Assembly: GCF_004295665.1 (NCBI RefSeq)
Contig: NZ_CP034759.1
Location: forward strand, 1,922,001-1,986,000
Origin: Litorilituus sediminis
GTDB taxonomy: Bacteria > Pseudomonadota > Gammaproteobacteria > Enterobacterales > Alteromonadaceae
DNA length: 64,000 nucleotides
Reading direction: 5' to 3'
The translations under genes and the position numbers were made by a program. The notes under the pieces were generated by a model that was not told where the DNA came from, searched no databases, and worked only from the letters and a program-made list of their open reading frames with translations. Positions 56,658-64,000 of the stretch are shown piece after piece (position 1 is the stretch's first letter; every line of letters starts with the position of its first letter).

Positions 56658-58565
56658 ATGAACAATGACAACACGAGCAAAACAGGCTTAATTGAAGACG
56701 AGAAACACTGGCAGAGCCAAGCGCAATTAGTGAATTGGTTTACTAACCCCACACAAACATTGTCGACAAATAACATCGGTTGGTATGATTGGTTTGCCGA
56801 CGGCGAGTTAAATACTAGTTACTTAGCGCTTGATTACCACATTGAACAAGGTCGCGGCGAGCAAACCGCACTGATTTATGATTCGCCAGTAACGGGCAAC
56901 AAATTAACCTTCTCCTACCTTGAACTCAAAGAGCAAGTAGCAAAGTTTGCTGATGTACTAAGAGCACAAGATGTCAGCAAAGGCGACCGTGTACTCATTT
57001 ACATGCCAATGATACCGCAGGCCGCTATTGCCATGTTGGCTTGTGCTCGACTTGGCGCTGTACACTCTGTGGTTTTTGGTGGCTTTGCTGCTAACGAGCT
57101 TGCAGTTCGTATTGATGATGCCAAGCCTAAGGCAGTTGTTAGCGCAAGCTGTGGAATCGAAATTAGTAAAGTCATTCCTTATAAGCCATTACTTGACCAA
57201 GCCATTGACATCGCCAGCCATAAACCCAGCAACTGCATAATTTACCAAAGACCAGAGCTTGAAGCGTCATTAGTTGCAGGGCGAGATCATAATTGGCAAG
57301 ACCTATTTGATGTTGCCGTTGAAATCCCGCCAGTGCCAGTAAAAAGTACCGACCCTCTTTATATTCTTTATACCTCAGGCACAACAGGTAAACCTAAAGG
57401 CGTGGTAAGAGATAATGGCGGCCATGCCGTAGCTATGCTCTATAGTATGAAAAATGTCTATGGTATGGAAACTGGTGATACCTTTTGGGCAGCTTCTGAT
57501 GTCGGCTGGGTTGTTGGTCACTCCTATATTGTCTACGCACCACTTATGGCTGGTTGTAGCACTATTTTATATGAAGGCAAACCTATTAAAACCCCAGATG
57601 CGGGTGCTTTTTGGCGAGTATGTGCCGAATATAAAGTTAATGCCTTATTCAGTGCACCAACCGCATTTAGAGCTATAGCGAAAGAAGATCCTGATGGTAA
57701 GTTAATTAAAGATTATGACTTATCGCATTTAAAACGCTTGTATCTCGCTGGTGAGCGCTTAGATCCTGCCACTTACTATTGGCTACAAGAAAAAACTAAC
57801 CTGCCGGTAATAGATCACTGGTGGCAAACTGAAACAGGCTGGGCTATTGCTAGTACACCACTAAGCAAAGAAACAGGTGAGTATCAACCTCTGCCAACGA
57901 AAGCAGGCTCTGCTGGCTTTCCAGTAAAAGGTTTTAATGTTGAAATTCTCGATGCGCAAGGTAAGCAAGTCGCAGCGGGACAACAAGGCACAGTCGCCAT
58001 CAAATTACCTATGCCTCCGGGCTGTTTAGCAACAATTTACAATGATGTTGATAGATTTCAATCTGGCTACTTAAATGCCTACCCTGGGTATTATGTAACA
58101 GGTGATGGTGGCTTTATCGACGACGATGGTTACCTATTTATTATGGGGCGCACCGATGATGTTATTAATGTTGCCGGCCACAGGTTATCTACCGGCGAGA
58201 TGGAAGAAGTACTAGCAGAGCACAGCGCCGTAGCTGAATGTGCTGTTGTTGGTATTCACTGTGAATTAAAAGGCCAAGTGCCGCTTGGCTTAGTGGTTAT
58301 TAAAAATGGCATAGAAGCAAGTGATGAAGCGCTTGCGAAAGAGCTTAAACAAAAAATTCGCGATGATATTGGCGCTATCGCCTCACTTAAAGACTTACTG
58401 ATTATCGAACGCTTACCCAAAACACGCTCAGGTAAGATATTGCGAAAAACTTTAAGACAAATGATTGATGGTCAGCAAATAGACATACCATCAACCATAG
58501 ATGATCCTGAAGTGATCAAAGAGTTATCCGCCAAGTTTAAGCAAGATAAACTCACGCCAGCATAA
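56658..58565 (+). CDS. prpE: Propionyl-CoA synthetase (acyl-CoA synthetase, PrpE type)
   Basis: 635 residues of the AMP-forming acyl-CoA synthetase family, the PrpE branch: it activates propionate (or acetate) with ATP and CoA. Motifs: YILYTSGTTGKPKGVVRD (A3, about 233-250), DTFWAASDVGWVVGHSYIVYAPL (PrpE/Acs core), DHWWQTETGW (A5), GYYVTGDGGFIDDDGY (A7) and the acyl-adenylating Lys in RSGKILRK near 593. No prpBCD genes are beside it, so it is a stand-alone locus. The ribosome site is weak. Confidence 0.9.
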   Translation: MNNDNTSKTGLIEDEKHWQSQAQLVNWFTNPTQTLSTNNIGWYDWFADGELNTSYLALDYHIEQGRGEQTALIYDSPVTGNKLTFSYLELKEQVAKFADVLRAQDVSKGDRVLIYMPMIPQAAIAMLACARLGAVHSVVFGGFAANELAVRIDDAKPKAVVSASCGIEISKVIPYKPLLDQAIDIASHKPSNCIIYQRPELEASLVAGRDHNWQDLFDVAVEIPPVPVKSTDPLYILYTSGTTGKPKGVVRDNGGHAVAMLYSMKNVYGMETGDTFWAASDVGWVVGHSYIVYAPLMAGCSTILYEGKPIKTPDAGAFWRVCAEYKVNALFSAPTAFRAIAKEDPDGKLIKDYDLSHLKRLYLAGERLDPATYYWLQEKTNLPVIDHWWQTETGWAIASTPLSKETGEYQPLPTKAGSAGFPVKGFNVEILDAQGKQVAAGQQGTVAIKLPMPPGCLATIYNDVDRFQSGYLNAYPGYYVTGDGGFIDDDGYLFIMGRTDDVINVAGHRLSTGEMEEVLAEHSAVAECAVVGIHCELKGQVPLGLVVIKNGIEASDEALAKELKQKIRDDIGAIASLKDLLIIERLPKTRSGKILRKTLRQMIDGQQIDIPSTIDDPEVIKELSAKFKQDKLTPA

Positions 58566-58574
58566 CAAGTGAAT

Positions 58575-59564
58575 TTACTTTTTTAGCGAGAGTTTAGCCC
58601 GCTTTGCTGGCTTACCTGTTTGGGGGCGCTTCGCTGAAGAAGTTTTTGGCTTTATTGGCTTTTGCGCTTTGCCCTGCCCTTGTGGCTTAGTGCGTTTTGT
58701 TTTACTTGGCTTATTTGCACTTGATGGCGCTTGCTGTTTATCATTTAAGCCAAGTGTTTTTTGATTTTTTGCAGGTGGCGACTTTTTAGTGACACTATTA
58801 CCAATTTGCTCAGGCTTAGCTGTTTTACTTGAATGCGCCACCGCTTGATTGATCTCCTGCATTTCACTCGCGGTTAAATCACGCCATTGACCTGGCTTTA
58901 GCTTACCTAGCTCAACATTCATAATTCTAGAACGCTTTAACTTAGTTACTTCATAACCTAAATATTCACACATACGGCGAATTTGTCGGTTTAAGCCTTG
59001 CGTTAAAATAATGGTAAAAACAAAACGGCTTTTCACTCTGACAATACAGGGTTTAGTGATAGTTCCAAGAATGGGAACACCACGCGACATACGCTCAATA
59101 AAGCGTTCACTAATTGGCTTGTCTACCGTAACTATGTATTCCTTATCGTGAGCATTTTCAGCGCGCAATATTTTATTAACAATATCACCATCACTGGTTA
59201 GAAAGATCAGGCCTTCTGAGGGTTTATCTAAACGGCCAATGGGAAAAATACGTTCTTTATGGCCAATGGCATCAATAATATTACCTTTAACATGTCGCTC
59301 TGTGGTACAGGTAATGCCAATAGGCTTATTATAAGCAATATAAATGCGATCAGACTTATCTTCACTGCTGGCAGCAATTGCCTTACCATCCACTTTGACT
59401 ACATCACCAGCAAACACTTTTGTACCTAATTCAGGTACTTTATCATTGATAGTCACGCGGTTTTCTTCAATAAGTTTATCGGCGCCACGGCGAGAGCAAA
59501 AACCCGATTCGCTGATATATTTATTTAAACGTTTACCGCCAGTGGCTGAAGTATTGTCTGTCAT
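58575..59564 (-). CDS. rluF: 23S rRNA pseudouridine synthase (RluF-like)
   Basis: 329 residues from the ATG at 59564 ([20 protein letters not shown]); the upstream ATG adds 17 residues not seen in the family. An S4 RNA-binding domain ([23 protein letters not shown]) is followed by the RsuA/RluB/E/F catalytic domain with [21 protein letters not shown] (catalytic Asp). A long Lys/Pro/Gln-rich basic tail (about 245-329) is characteristic of marine gammaproteobacterial versions and would bind RNA non-specifically. Assignment as RluF (U2604) rather than RluB/E rests on overall similarity. Confidence 0.88.
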   Translation of the reverse strand: MTDNTSATGGKRLNKYISESGFCSRRGADKLIEENRVTINDKVPELGTKVFAGDVVKVDGKAIAASSEDKSDRIYIAYNKPIGITCTTERHVKGNIIDAIGHKERIFPIGRLDKPSEGLIFLTSDGDIVNKILRAENAHDKEYIVTVDKPISERFIERMSRGVPILGTITKPCIVRVKSRFVFTIILTQGLNRQIRRMCEYLGYEVTKLKRSRIMNVELGKLKPGQWRDLTASEMQEINQAVAHSSKTAKPEQIGNSVTKKSPPAKNQKTLGLNDKQQAPSSANKPSKTKRTKPQGQGKAQKPIKPKTSSAKRPQTGKPAKRAKLSLKK

Positions 59565-59644
59565 GAAGTTAATGCATTCATTAAAAAGTGAATTTGCTAT
59601 TATACTAGAAAACAATCGCTAATGTATCTTCTTAGGCGCTTACT

Positions 59645-60358
59645 ATGTTGATTTTTGCACACCGCGGTGCCAGTGGCATTGAACCAGAAAATACCTTGCG
59701 TGCTATTCGTACTGCGCTTGATGCTAATGTAGATGGCATTGAAATAGATATCCATCAAGTAGAAGATAAACTAGTGGTTATTCACGATCGTTGGCTGCAC
59801 AGAACCACATCAGGTAATGGTCAGATCAAACACTATAGCTTTGAACAACTTAGAGCGCTAGATGCCGGTAAGGGCGAAGTTATTCCAACCTTAGATGAAG
59901 TTTTGGAACTTACAGCAAATAAATGCCTTGTTAATATTGAATTAAAAGGTATTAACGATATTCAAGTGCTGTTTAATTGCTTAGATAATGCCAAAGCAAC
60001 ACATGGTTTTGAGCATCAACAATTACTGATTTCATCATACAATCATAGGCTATTACATTTAATTAAACAGCAGAGAAGCGAACTTACTATTGGCGCCTTA
60101 ACTTCCTGCTACCCACTTGAATACGCAAAATTTGCCGAAAAACTTGATGCCTATTCAGTACATTTAGATGTCGATTTTATTAGTGAGCACTTTGTCAGTG
60201 ATGCTCATCAGCGCGGCCTAAAAGTATTTGTTTATACAGTTGACGAACTTGACGATATTAAAGCACTTAAGGCTATGGGCGTAGATGGTATTTTCTCTAA
60301 TTTCCCAACGCGCACCAAAGCGCATATCGCCCACTTAATAGACAATGGCGCGAGTTAG
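59645..60358 (+). CDS. Glycerophosphodiester phosphodiesterase
   Basis: 237 residues, cytosolic GDPD with TIM-barrel fold. It hydrolyses glycerophosphodiesters to glycerol-3-phosphate and an alcohol. The family opening IFAHRGASGIEPENTLRAI and DGIEIDIHQVEDKLVVIHDRWLHRTTSGNG carry the catalytic His/Glu/Asp residues. No signal peptide is present, so it is UgpQ-like rather than GlpQ-like. It overlaps the convergent dipeptidase gene by 4 bases. Confidence 0.93.
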   Translation: MLIFAHRGASGIEPENTLRAIRTALDANVDGIEIDIHQVEDKLVVIHDRWLHRTTSGNGQIKHYSFEQLRALDAGKGEVIPTLDEVLELTANKCLVNIELKGINDIQVLFNCLDNAKATHGFEHQQLLISSYNHRLLHLIKQQRSELTIGALTSCYPLEYAKFAEKLDAYSVHLDVDFISEHFVSDAHQRGLKVFVYTVDELDDIKALKAMGVDGIFSNFPTRTKAHIAHLIDNGAS

Positions 60359-61500
60359 CCTAATATATCAACCAGTACGCGTTGCCAGTTTTCTCCCATG
60401 ACTAAATCAATTTCATCACTGGTAAATTTAGCTCGCTCAAGCAGGTGTTCAATACTTCTCATGCGTTTAATATGATTAAGCTCAGGAATAACAATATGAT
60501 TAACGTCTTTGTCAAAACCTAAAATACCTTTGTCACCATTACTTTGCCACCAAGACTTATAACCCTCAATGGCAAGATCATTATTATTGCCGCTAGCCAG
60601 TGCTTTTTCATGGCCACGCAAAGGGTAATCATTAGCAATTGCTACCGCCTGCGCACCAGCGATATTCTTGATATGAGCTAAATGTTTAATATAATCCTCA
60701 GCTCTTGGCACATTACTATCAGTTAACCACCACGACATCATAAAAACGCCAAACACACCACCACTATCAGCAATGGCTTTAATGACATGATCTGGCGTAC
60801 AACGAGCATTATTAACAATCGCCCTTGCTGCGCCATGAGTTTGCACAACAGGCCCTTTTGCTAATGCCAAGGTTTGCTCTGCACTTGCAACGGATGAATG
60901 GGATAAATCAATAAGCATGCGTTTTTGCTCTAAGCGTTCAATCAGCGCTTGCCCTCGTGATGACAAACCAATATTTCCTTTTGATAAAGCGCCGCCAGCA
61001 TAAACATTATTATAATGATGCGTCAGTTGCAGCGCCCGCAAACCCAAATCATAAAACTCATCTAACTGGTTTAAATCTTCTTCTACGCAATCTGCACCTT
61101 GAATTTGTAGAAACACAGCGCATTTATCAAGCTCATTAGCAAGCGCTATATCACTGCCCTTACTTGCTAGAAAATAGACATCGGGATTTTCTTGCATACT
61201 TTTTAGATGCCTTTTAATGCTAGCCATACAAGCTTTATAGGTACGCTTATAGTTAGTGCTGCTATCTGCCATTGTTATCGCTTCAATATCTGAAATATCA
61301 GCAATGTAAGCATTAAGCTCTGACGCTTTAACATCAAGGTGCTCTTTGGGAATAAAGGATAGGCCATCTATGTATAAACGACGTTTTTTTAAAGCACTGA
61401 CCTTACCTTGTTCAGCTATTGATACGCTAGAGCTACATGCGCCCAATGCCGCAACCGCTGTCATCGAGCTAAGCGCCTTTAAAAATTCACGTTTATTCAT
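60355..61500 (-). CDS. Exported membrane dipeptidase (M19 family) lipoprotein
   Basis: 381 residues from the ATG at 61500; a frame extending to 61590 adds unlikely N-terminal residues. The signal sequence MNKREFLKALSSMTAVAALGAC has a lipobox LGAC, with a Tat-like KREFLK. M19 elements include IDLSHSSVASAEQTL, PVVQTHGAARAIVNNARC and VFGVFMMSWW; the usual N-terminal HxD metal pair is not obvious (IDGLSFIP in its place), so the metal site may be altered. Related enzymes cleave dipeptides in the periplasm. Single gene. Confidence 0.82.
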   Translation of the reverse strand: MNKREFLKALSSMTAVAALGACSSSVSIAEQGKVSALKKRRLYIDGLSFIPKEHLDVKASELNAYIADISDIEAITMADSSTNYKRTYKACMASIKRHLKSMQENPDVYFLASKGSDIALANELDKCAVFLQIQGADCVEEDLNQLDEFYDLGLRALQLTHHYNNVYAGGALSKGNIGLSSRGQALIERLEQKRMLIDLSHSSVASAEQTLALAKGPVVQTHGAARAIVNNARCTPDHVIKAIADSGGVFGVFMMSWWLTDSNVPRAEDYIKHLAHIKNIAGAQAVAIANDYPLRGHEKALASGNNNDLAIEGYKSWWQSNGDKGILGFDKDVNHIVIPELNHIKRMRSIEHLLERAKFTSDEIDLVMGENWQRVLVDILG

Positions 61501-61709
61501 TAGTTTATCCCAATTAATATCTTGATTATGACAGCCACAATAGCATATCCAAACAGTAGTTAGATACCAAATTGCAAGCTCTTGCTGCAAGAAGAATCTA
61601 CAGAGTTAATAACTGCATCTATACTAAATAAATTAGCTATGTTTTATTTTTTAACTATTGCTACAATGCACAAAATTTTCACCCATCAAAGTTTTATTAG
61701 GAGCCTGCC

Positions 61710-62732
61710 ATGCGCACCTTTGCCATTATATCTACTTGTTTATTATTATCTGCATGCGGAGGTAGTAGTAGCGAACAAGAAAATAACCCCGACGTACTAC
61801 CTGAGCCAACAGCTACACCTTTAGTGACATTTTTTGTTGCTGATGCTCCGGCTGATTCTGTTACTTCAGTTAATGTTACCTTCAACTCTATCACCTTAAA
61901 GTCAGCTGATGATAATGACGATGATAACTCAGGCCTAGAATTACCATTACTCGATGAAAATGGTGAACCAACTGCCATGACTATCGACTTGATGAACTAT
62001 CAAGATGGTGAACAAAAACTTATTATTGATAGTGTTGAAGTACCTGCTGGCGAGTATAAAAGCCTAGTTATCAATACATTAGACTGCCCACAGAATCAAA
62101 ATGGCGATACTAGCGCTTGTTGGGTAGTTGACAGTGATGGTGACAAACCGTTAAAAACCCCAAGCAATAAATTAAGGCTAGGCGCTATAACTATTTCAGA
62201 AGAGACAGAGCAAGCATTTACCATAGAATTTAATTTGCGCTCTTCACTAGTTTCTACCGCTAATGGTGCTTCATATAATTTAAAACCGCACGGTGTTCGC
62301 ATCGTAAATAGTGACTTAGTTGGTAAGGTATCAGGTACAGTAGATGTGAATTTACTCACCGCAGGAGAAAACTGTGAAACCGTATTCGCACCTGATACGG
62401 ACCATGGCAAAATTGTTTACATCTACCAAGGCATACCAGCTGAAGGTGCAATATTAGGTGACGAGTTTGACCCAGAAGAAGAGCAAACAAATGATATAAC
62501 AGGTGTCACCAAACCTTATGCCTCTGACTCGATAACTTTTGACGGCGAAAGCTATCGTTATAACTTTGCCCACTTGCCTGCGGGCGAATATACCTTAGCG
62601 TTTTCTTGTAGCGCTGTCGGTGATGACTCTGATAGTTATGACCAAATCAAAATTGCTAATCCTGATCAGCAAATTCATACAGTTACTATTGAAGCTGCTG
62701 GTGAATTAGAACAAAACTTTACAGAAAGTTAA
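61710..62732 (+). CDS. DUF4382-containing lipoprotein
   Basis: 340 residues. Signal peptide MRTFAIISTCLLLSAC with lipobox LSAC and a Gly/Ser spacer. A DUF4382 domain (about 38-195) contains FVADAPADSVTSVNVTFNSITL, MTIDLMNYQDG and VPAGEYKSLVINT. The C-terminal half (about 200-335) looks like a carboxypeptidase-regulatory or prealbumin-type beta-sandwich (GKVSGTVDVNLL, HLPAGEYTLAFSC). Function unknown; widespread in marine gammaproteobacteria. AGGAG precedes the ATG. Confidence 0.85.
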   Translation: MRTFAIISTCLLLSACGGSSSEQENNPDVLPEPTATPLVTFFVADAPADSVTSVNVTFNSITLKSADDNDDDNSGLELPLLDENGEPTAMTIDLMNYQDGEQKLIIDSVEVPAGEYKSLVINTLDCPQNQNGDTSACWVVDSDGDKPLKTPSNKLRLGAITISEETEQAFTIEFNLRSSLVSTANGASYNLKPHGVRIVNSDLVGKVSGTVDVNLLTAGENCETVFAPDTDHGKIVYIYQGIPAEGAILGDEFDPEEEQTNDITGVTKPYASDSITFDGESYRYNFAHLPAGEYTLAFSCSAVGDDSDSYDQIKIANPDQQIHTVTIEAAGELEQNFTES

Positions 62733-62737
62733 CCACA

Positions 62738-62773
62738 AAAAAGGTGAGCAATAACTACATTGCTCACCTTTTT
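62738..62773. terminator. Bidirectional terminator between DUF4382 lipoprotein and hutI
   Basis: A perfect 15-bp stem AAAAAGGTGAGCAAT / ATTGCTCACCTTTTT with a 6-base loop; T-runs on both strands. Confidence 0.93.
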
Positions 62774-62783
62774 AGTCTGGTCA

Positions 62784-64000
62784 TTATAATACTTTTTTAC
62801 CCGCTTTTATTAACGAAGTTAGCGGATTCACACCAAACTGGTAGCACAGCTCTGCTGGCTGAGTGATATTCCACTGGGCAATATCTGCATCATAACCTAC
62901 AGCCAATATGCCTTTTTTATCGCTTAAATCTAATGCTTTTGCCGCATGGCAGGTAACGCCAGCTAAAGCTTCTGCTGGTGTTAATCTAAATAAGGTACAC
63001 GCCATATTAAGCATGAGTTGAATAGAACAAATTGGTGATGATCCTGGGTTGGCATCCGTAGCAATGGCCATTGCCACGCCTTGCTCTCGCAACTGAGTAA
63101 TAGGTGGTAGTTGCGTTTCACGTAAAAAGTAAAAAGCACCCGGTAATAAAACAGCTGTCATATCAGCTTGTTTCATGGCGGCAATACCTTGGTTTGACAA
63201 AAACTCAACATGATCAGATGATTTAGCGCTATATTTAGCCGCTAATTCAGTGCCACCTAAATCTGATAATTGCTCAGCATGCACTTTAATTGCCAGGCCA
63301 TGCTTTTGCGCACTAGCAAAAACTCGTTCAGTCTGGCTTAAGTTAAAGCCAATGTTTTCACAAAACACATCCACGGTATCAGCTAATTGGCGTTTAGCCA
63401 CAAGCGGCATCATTTCATTGCATACTAAATCAACGTAAGCTTCTGGGTTATCTTTATATTCAACAGGTAGCGCATGCGCACCTAAAAAGGTACGTTTAAT
63501 AGTCACCGGCAGTTTCTCAGCCAACGTACCTGCAACCTCAAGCATTTTTATTTCGGTTTCAGTATCTAAGCCGTAACCTGATTTAATTTCTAAGGTAGTT
63601 ACACCTTGCTGGTGCAGGGCAGTTAAACGCGGTAAAGCACTGGCTAATAGCTGGTCTTTGCTGGCCTCTCGTGTTGCTTTAACGGTTGAGACTATACCAC
63701 CGCCAGCCTCGGCAATTTCTTGATAACTCTTGCCTTGCAAGCGCATTTCAAATTCATTGGCACGATTGCCACCGTAAATAAGATGAGTATGACAATCAAT
63801 TAATCCAGGTGTTAACCATTGACCCTGACCGTCAATCACTTGTGTTTTGTTGTCATCAAAATCAGGTAGATCCGCTTGCTTGCCAAGCCAAGCAATTTTT
63901 CCATTTGCAACGGCTAAAGCAGCCGCCTTAATTTCACCGTAACTATTGCCAGCATCAGACATAGTTGCTATGTTTACATTTACCCACAGAGTCTGCCATT
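62784..64000 (-). CDS. hutI: Imidazolonepropionase, N-terminus cut by window edge
   Basis: The frame is open from the right edge: codons before the first in-window ATG (63962) read [13 protein letters not shown], which matches the start of HutI, so the true start lies just outside. HutI opens the imidazolone ring in histidine degradation to N-formimino-glutamate. Metal and catalytic segments are present: [55 protein letters not shown] and ATDANPGS. About 405 of roughly 410 residues are here. Other hut genes would be expected beyond the edge. Confidence 0.95.
   Translation of the reverse strand, partial: WQTLWVNVNIATMSDAGNSYGEIKAAALAVANGKIAWLGKQADLPDFDDNKTQVIDGQGQWLTPGLIDCHTHLIYGGNRANEFEMRLQGKSYQEIAEAGGGIVSTVKATREASKDQLLASALPRLTALHQQGVTTLEIKSGYGLDTETEIKMLEVAGTLAEKLPVTIKRTFLGAHALPVEYKDNPEAYVDLVCNEMMPLVAKRQLADTVDVFCENIGFNLSQTERVFASAQKHGLAIKVHAEQLSDLGGTELAAKYSAKSSDHVEFLSNQGIAAMKQADMTAVLLPGAFYFLRETQLPPITQLREQGVAMAIATDANPGSSPICSIQLMLNMACTLFRLTPAEALAGVTCHAAKALDLSDKKGILAVGYDADIAQWNITQPAELCYQFGVNPLTSLIKAGKKVL

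Overview
The window looks like a chromosomal segment of an AT-rich marine gammaproteobacterium, most likely Alteromonadales and close to Colwellia or Thalassotalea. This is judged from gene content and protein style (groES-groEL with a sigma-32 promoter, aroQ-accB-accC, FadH with a FadR-type operator, SSB with a long Gln/Gly linker, HutI, PrpE, secreted collagenase-like lipoprotein); no database search was possible. Both edges cut genes: groEL lacks its C-terminal half at the left edge, and hutI runs off the right edge and lacks only its first residues.

Layout. 1-8.4 kb: groEL/groES, fxsA, cutA-dsbD, then a minus-strand operon of a small substrate-binding-like protein, an outer-membrane barrel and a GGDEF-EAL protein. 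8.6-12.6 kb: aroQ, accB-accC, a 58-residue Cys-rich oxidoreductase-like protein, a BamE-like lipoprotein and an 87-residue unknown. 12.7-20.5 kb: an RND efflux operon with an adaptor, two permeases and, between them, three tiny overlapping ORFs that resemble the first transmembrane helix of the RND permease. 20.7-22.3 kb: a glutathione transferase divergent from a LysR regulator.

About 22.4-34.6 kb is a mobile island inserted just downstream of ssb. It has a four-gene operon of three tyrosine recombinases plus a small coiled-coil protein, which matches the GInt (ginABCD) class of genomic islands. Its cargo is a three-gene operon (serine recombinase, HTH/leucine-zipper protein, RecD2-like helicase) and one large lipoprotein. 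I find a 20-bp imperfect direct repeat at the two ends (16 of 20 bases), each copy followed in the ssb direction by a hairpin terminator. This suggests that insertion separated ssb from its old terminator and supplied a new one.

34.6-64 kb is ordinary chromosome: ssb, a thioesterase, an exported amidohydrolase, an Omp85-like protein, PssA, FadH, a GreA/GreB-like factor, a DUF2339 membrane protein, dodecin, a YajR-like MFS transporter, uvrA, a GNAT enzyme, a split MFS/spermidine-synthase-like pair, a collagenase-like M9 lipoprotein, PrpE, an RluF-like pseudouridine synthase, a glycerophosphodiesterase, an exported dipeptidase, a DUF4382 lipoprotein and hutI. No rRNA, tRNA, CRISPR array or insertion sequence was recognised.

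The points that most deserve a second look are the RND TM1-like micro-ORF array (19.0-19.4 kb), the island with its ends and cargo operon (22.4-34.6 kb), and an apparent non-standard start codon at about 8.45 kb.
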